From NCBI GenBank assembly GCA_045646965.1, contig JAZRLR010000029.1, positions 1 through 64,000 of the forward strand: 64,000 nt of DNA, given 5' to 3'. The notes beneath the pieces were generated by a model. The model was not told the origin of the DNA. It was given only the letters and a program-made list of their open reading frames with translations, and did no database searches. The first letter of the stretch is position 1. The number at the start of each line of letters is the position of its first letter. The stretch is from HGM04593 sp045646965 (GTDB lineage: Bacteria > Bacteroidota > Bacteroidia > Bacteroidales > Bacteroidaceae). The position numbers and the translations under genes were made by a program. Positions 61,393 to 64,000 of the stretch are shown in pieces.

Positions 61393-62418
61393 TTACAAGC
61401 GGTCGCTGTAAGCCTCGACAGCCTTCATAAAACGCTCTACGGCAGCCTCCATAGTGTCGCGCACCTCGCCGCCCGACGCATTCTTGTGACCACCGCCGTT
61501 GAAGAATTCCGCCGCGAGGGTGTTACAAGGGAAGTTACCCACGCTGCGCAACGACACGTTTATCTTGCCGGGGAACTCCTCGCGCAGGAAGCAGGAGAGG
61601 CACACCCCCTTCTTCTGTAAGGGGATATTTACAAGCCCCTCGGTGTCGCCCTTCACCACATTAAAGCGTTTGAGTTCGTCATAGGTGAGTGTGATGAGCG
61701 CAGCGTTGCGACCGGGGATAAACTTGAGTTTCTCGTGCAGCACATAGCCCATAAGACGCAGGCGCGACTCGGAGTAATTATAAAAAACTCTGCGGTAAAT
61801 CAAGTCTTTGTCCACTCCTTTGGAGATAAGTTCCGCCACAATGAGGTAGATATCCTTGCGGTTCGACGCATAGGCAAACGAACCCGTGTCGGTCATCATA
61901 CCTGTGTATATAGCCTGCGCCATAGGAAGCGTGAGCCCCTCCACCGTGGATATGCGGTATATTATTCGAAAGACAAGCTCGGCCGTAGAACAGGCCGAGG
62001 GGCAGGAAACCGCCACACAAAAACCCGCGTCGGGGTGCAGGTGATGGTCCACAAGCACCTTTGCGGCAGCAGAAGCCTCCACCGCCGCACTCATATCGCC
62101 CAAGCGGTTCAGAGCATTGAAGTCGAGGCAAAAAATTACATCAGCCGCCGCAAGCAGAGCCTCGGCCTTCTCCTTTTCAAGTTCGTAAGCCACCACCTCG
62201 TCGGCTGCAGGGAGCCATTTGAGAAAGTCGGGAAAGGGGTTGGGCAGAACCACCTGCGCATCCTTGCCGCGGCTGCGCAGATAGTGCATAAGTGCAAGCG
62301 AAGAGCCCACCGCGTCACCGTCGGGATTCTTGTGGGCAACGACAACGAATTTCGAGTTACTCTCTATAACTTCGGCCAAAGCCTCTATTTGGTCCGATTT
62401 TATCAATCGTTCAAGCAT
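61393..62418 (-). CDS. nrnA: DHH-family nanoRNase / PAP phosphatase
   Basis: A 341-residue DHH/DHHA1 phosphoesterase that degrades 2-5 nt RNAs and 3'-phosphoadenosine-5'-phosphate. The metal motifs are VVAHKNPDGDAVGSSLALM, CLDFNALNRLGD, VDHHLHPD and MTDTGSF. The DHHA1 substrate loop is GGGHKNASGG near the end. It is upstream of the DUF4827-glmM genes on the same strand (144-base gap) with its own TATTTTCG box. Confidence 0.92.
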   Translation of the reverse strand: MLERLIKSDQIEALAEVIESNSKFVVVAHKNPDGDAVGSSLALMHYLRSRGKDAQVVLPNPFPDFLKWLPAADEVVAYELEKEKAEALLAAADVIFCLDFNALNRLGDMSAAVEASAAAKVLVDHHLHPDAGFCVAVSCPSACSTAELVFRIIYRISTVEGLTLPMAQAIYTGMMTDTGSFAYASNRKDIYLIVAELISKGVDKDLIYRRVFYNYSESRLRLMGYVLHEKLKFIPGRNAALITLTYDELKRFNVVKGDTEGLVNIPLQKKGVCLSCFLREEFPGKINVSLRSVGNFPCNTLAAEFFNGGGHKNASGGEVRDTMEAAVERFMKAVEAYSDRL

Positions 62419-62437
62419 AATTCATAGTTTTTACACG

Positions 62438-62468
62438 CGAAAATACAAAAGAGACGGCTACCCGACAA
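62438..62468 (-). promoter_or_regulatory. Putative promoter of nrnA
   Basis: Minus-strand TATTTTCG (62438-62445) with CTTG (62465-62468) 19 bases above; both boxes are one base off. The start codon lies 19 bases below the -7 box. Confidence 0.5.
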
Positions 62469-62570
62469 GACAAACGGCCGTTTTTTAGCAAAGAAACCAC
62501 ACGAAACACCTTCACAAGGGCTTTTCACAGCCCTCTCAAAAGAAACAGTGCAAGAAAAGCGGGCAAAGAG

Positions 62571-64000
62571 CTATTTCCCGCGCATCGTCTCCACGGCAAA
62601 AAGCCCCTCGCCGCCCGTAATCTTGAGCGCGCCCACAGACTCAATGTCCACGGCGGGCACACCCGCGCGAGCCGCCTCACGCAGGATTCTGCGACGGCTG
62701 CCGTCGTAAAGCGAGCCGTCGAGCAAAAGACAGCTTGTAGGGTAATGAAGAAGCAGCTCGTCCACAGGGCCGAGGAAACCGCGACACAAGAGCACCGCGT
62801 CCACAGGGCGGCTCACGCTGTCGCTGCGCCAGCAGTCGTCGGCAAGCAGTTGCAGACGCACCCCCGCAAACGAGAGCAGCCCGCCACTGTAACTCACGGC
62901 CGTGTCGCCCGGCTCCACCCAACGGGGAACGCCACAACGCTCACGCTCTATATAAGGCTCCGCCACGCTCACATCGGCATCGAGCTTCGGCACCGACGAA
63001 AGCATATAACAACCCTCATCGCCCACGGCAAGCACCGCTGCCGATTTACGGTTATTAAAGAGCAGAATATAGTTGCCTTCCCGCTCGCCCGAGCTTGCGA
63101 AAATATTTAACACCAGAAGAAGAGCCGCCACCACAGCCGTCACCCCTGCAACCCACCACTTGCGACGCACGACACCCCCAAAGAAAAGGGCAAGCAGCAG
63201 GGCGGCACAACAGGCGCCTGCGACACCCACACGCGGCAGTAAAAGCGAGGCCTCTGGCAACGACGCCACTGCACCCACAACCCAATTCATAAAGGAAAGA
63301 AGGTACGACAGCAGCCACGCGACACCCTGTTGCAGAAACAACACAGGAACGGCAGCCCACAGCAACAAAACCAAAGACATAAGCAACGTAGCGAGAGGCA
63401 CAAGCAGCAAATTGGTCAAAATGAAATAGAGGGGAAAGCTCCCAAAGTAGTACCACACAAAGGGCATAACACCCACCTGCGCAGCAAGAGATACCGCCTG
63501 TGCCGAAGTAAATATTCTATACACCCTACCACCCTTTTCCCACCGCATAGCCTCCTGCAGAGGACGCGCAAGCAGCACTATCGACGTCACCGCCGCAAAA
63601 GAGAGTTGGAAACTCACGTCAAAGAGCAGACAGGGCGACCACAACAGCATAAGCATAGCGGCAAGAGCGAGCGAATTGAGCGAGGAGCCATCGCGACGCA
63701 GGCAGCGACCGAGCGACACCACGGTAAAGAGCAGCGCAGCACGCACAACCGATGCCGTGAGCCCCGCCACAAAGGCAAAGCCCCACAAGAACGCCACCAC
63801 GACAAGCTCGCGCAGCACATATAAGACGCGGCCGCCACGCATAAAGCCGAGCAGCCACACAAGAACCATATAAAAGATACCCAGATGCAAGCCCGAGAGG
63901 GCAAGCAGATGGCTTGTGCCCGAGTCGGCATAGGCGTCGCGCAGCAGTTGCGGGAACCCCCGCTTCTCACCCACCGAAAAGGCCGATAAGAGCGAGAGAT
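62571..64000 (-). CDS. ComEC/Rec2 family competence membrane protein, partial (5' end off the right edge)
   Basis: At least 476 residues, continuing past base 64000 with no start reached; a GTG at 63974 is internal. It carries the ComEC core signature DSGTSHLLALSGLHLGIFY and about ten hydrophobic segments. The C-terminal part (from about 300) resembles the beta-lactamase-like domain of ComEC but without the HxHxDH metal motif, so DNA-degrading activity is unlikely in that domain. ComEC forms the inner-membrane DNA channel. It is upstream of nrnA with a 152-base gap. Confidence 0.82.
   Translation of the reverse strand, partial: LSLLSAFSVGEKRGFPQLLRDAYADSGTSHLLALSGLHLGIFYMVLVWLLGFMRGGRVLYVLRELVVVAFLWGFAFVAGLTASVVRAALLFTVVSLGRCLRRDGSSLNSLALAAMLMLLWSPCLLFDVSFQLSFAAVTSIVLLARPLQEAMRWEKGGRVYRIFTSAQAVSLAAQVGVMPFVWYYFGSFPLYFILTNLLLVPLATLLMSLVLLLWAAVPVLFLQQGVAWLLSYLLSFMNWVVGAVASLPEASLLLPRVGVAGACCAALLLALFFGGVVRRKWWVAGVTAVVAALLLVLNIFASSGEREGNYILLFNNRKSAAVLAVGDEGCYMLSSVPKLDADVSVAEPYIERERCGVPRWVEPGDTAVSYSGGLLSFAGVRLQLLADDCWRSDSVSRPVDAVLLCRGFLGPVDELLLHYPTSCLLLDGSLYDGSRRRILREAARAGVPAVDIESVGALKITGGEGLFAVETMRGK

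Noticed and set aside
1..64000. Mobile elements, CRISPR arrays, prophage or a replication origin
   Set aside because: No transposase, integrase, regularly spaced repeats, phage structural gene or clustered DnaA-type boxes were found on either strand.

Overview
The window is one stretch of a chromosome from a member of Bacteroidota, order Bacteroidales. The evidence is a TonB-dependent receptor paired with surface lipoproteins, two DUF3575 outer-membrane proteins, the RprX/RprY two-component pair, a second EF-G of the Bacteroides EF-G2 type, the NspC spermidine route, a bifunctional HisB and HisIE, and many upstream elements matching the Bacteroidota promoter (TTTG, about 19-21 bases, TAnnTTTG). 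No phage, transposon, CRISPR or plasmid gene was seen. The genus cannot be fixed from what is here.

Layout. 1-6.7 kb: four minus-strand outer-membrane genes (a partial beta-barrel at the left edge, an OmpA-like protein, two DUF3575 proteins). 7.1-8.9 kb: an acyltransferase and a tRNA operon (Gly-Leu-Leu-Gly). 9.1-13.4 kb: nspC and uvrD in one operon, then sodB. 13.4-19.9 kb: a secreted nuclease/phosphatase-type enzyme divergent from a TonB receptor and two OB-fold/DUF5689-type lipoproteins, a likely scavenging locus. 20.1-27.0 kb: fabG, pyrG and a giant GH27-GH16 glycoside hydrolase. 27.2-34.4 kb: a complete histidine operon hisG-D-C-B-H-A-F-IE, preceded by a His-rich leader peptide and an attenuator. 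34.6-38.9 kb: a six-gene operon running nitroreductase, DUF2520, KdsC-like, Maf, cysK, cysE. 39.0-41.8 kb: short malic enzyme, a small acidic protein, DUF4494 and YggS. 41.9-47.5 kb: a three-gene signalling operon with a 1416-residue double histidine kinase, a response regulator and a reduced AbgT-like membrane protein. 47.8-51.1 kb: a cobalamin riboswitch controlling BtuB and a BtuG-like lipoprotein. 51.4-52.5 kb: rpsF-rpsR-rplI. 52.8-57.7 kb: a 59-residue membrane protein, rprXY and EF-G2. 58-64 kb: hemW, glmM, a DUF4827 lipoprotein, nrnA and a partial comEC.

The most notable observations are these. (1) CTP synthase PyrG has lost all three residues of its glutaminase triad (Cys to Gly, His to Glu, Glu to Gln) while the synthase domain looks intact. 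(2) The his operon has a 19-residue leader with five histidines whose stop-codon region can pair with the 5' arm of a terminator, so a complete ribosome-mediated attenuator can be read directly. (3) The double kinase appears to divide the work: the first half keeps the ATP-binding motifs but has no clear phospho-acceptor His box, while the second half has a His box but a decayed ATPase. (4) The kinase is co-transcribed with what looks like a shrunken AbgT transporter. (5) A GH27 and a GH16 catalytic domain are fused through two copies of an unfamiliar beta-rich module.

All functional calls are from reading motifs and family resemblance. No searches were run.
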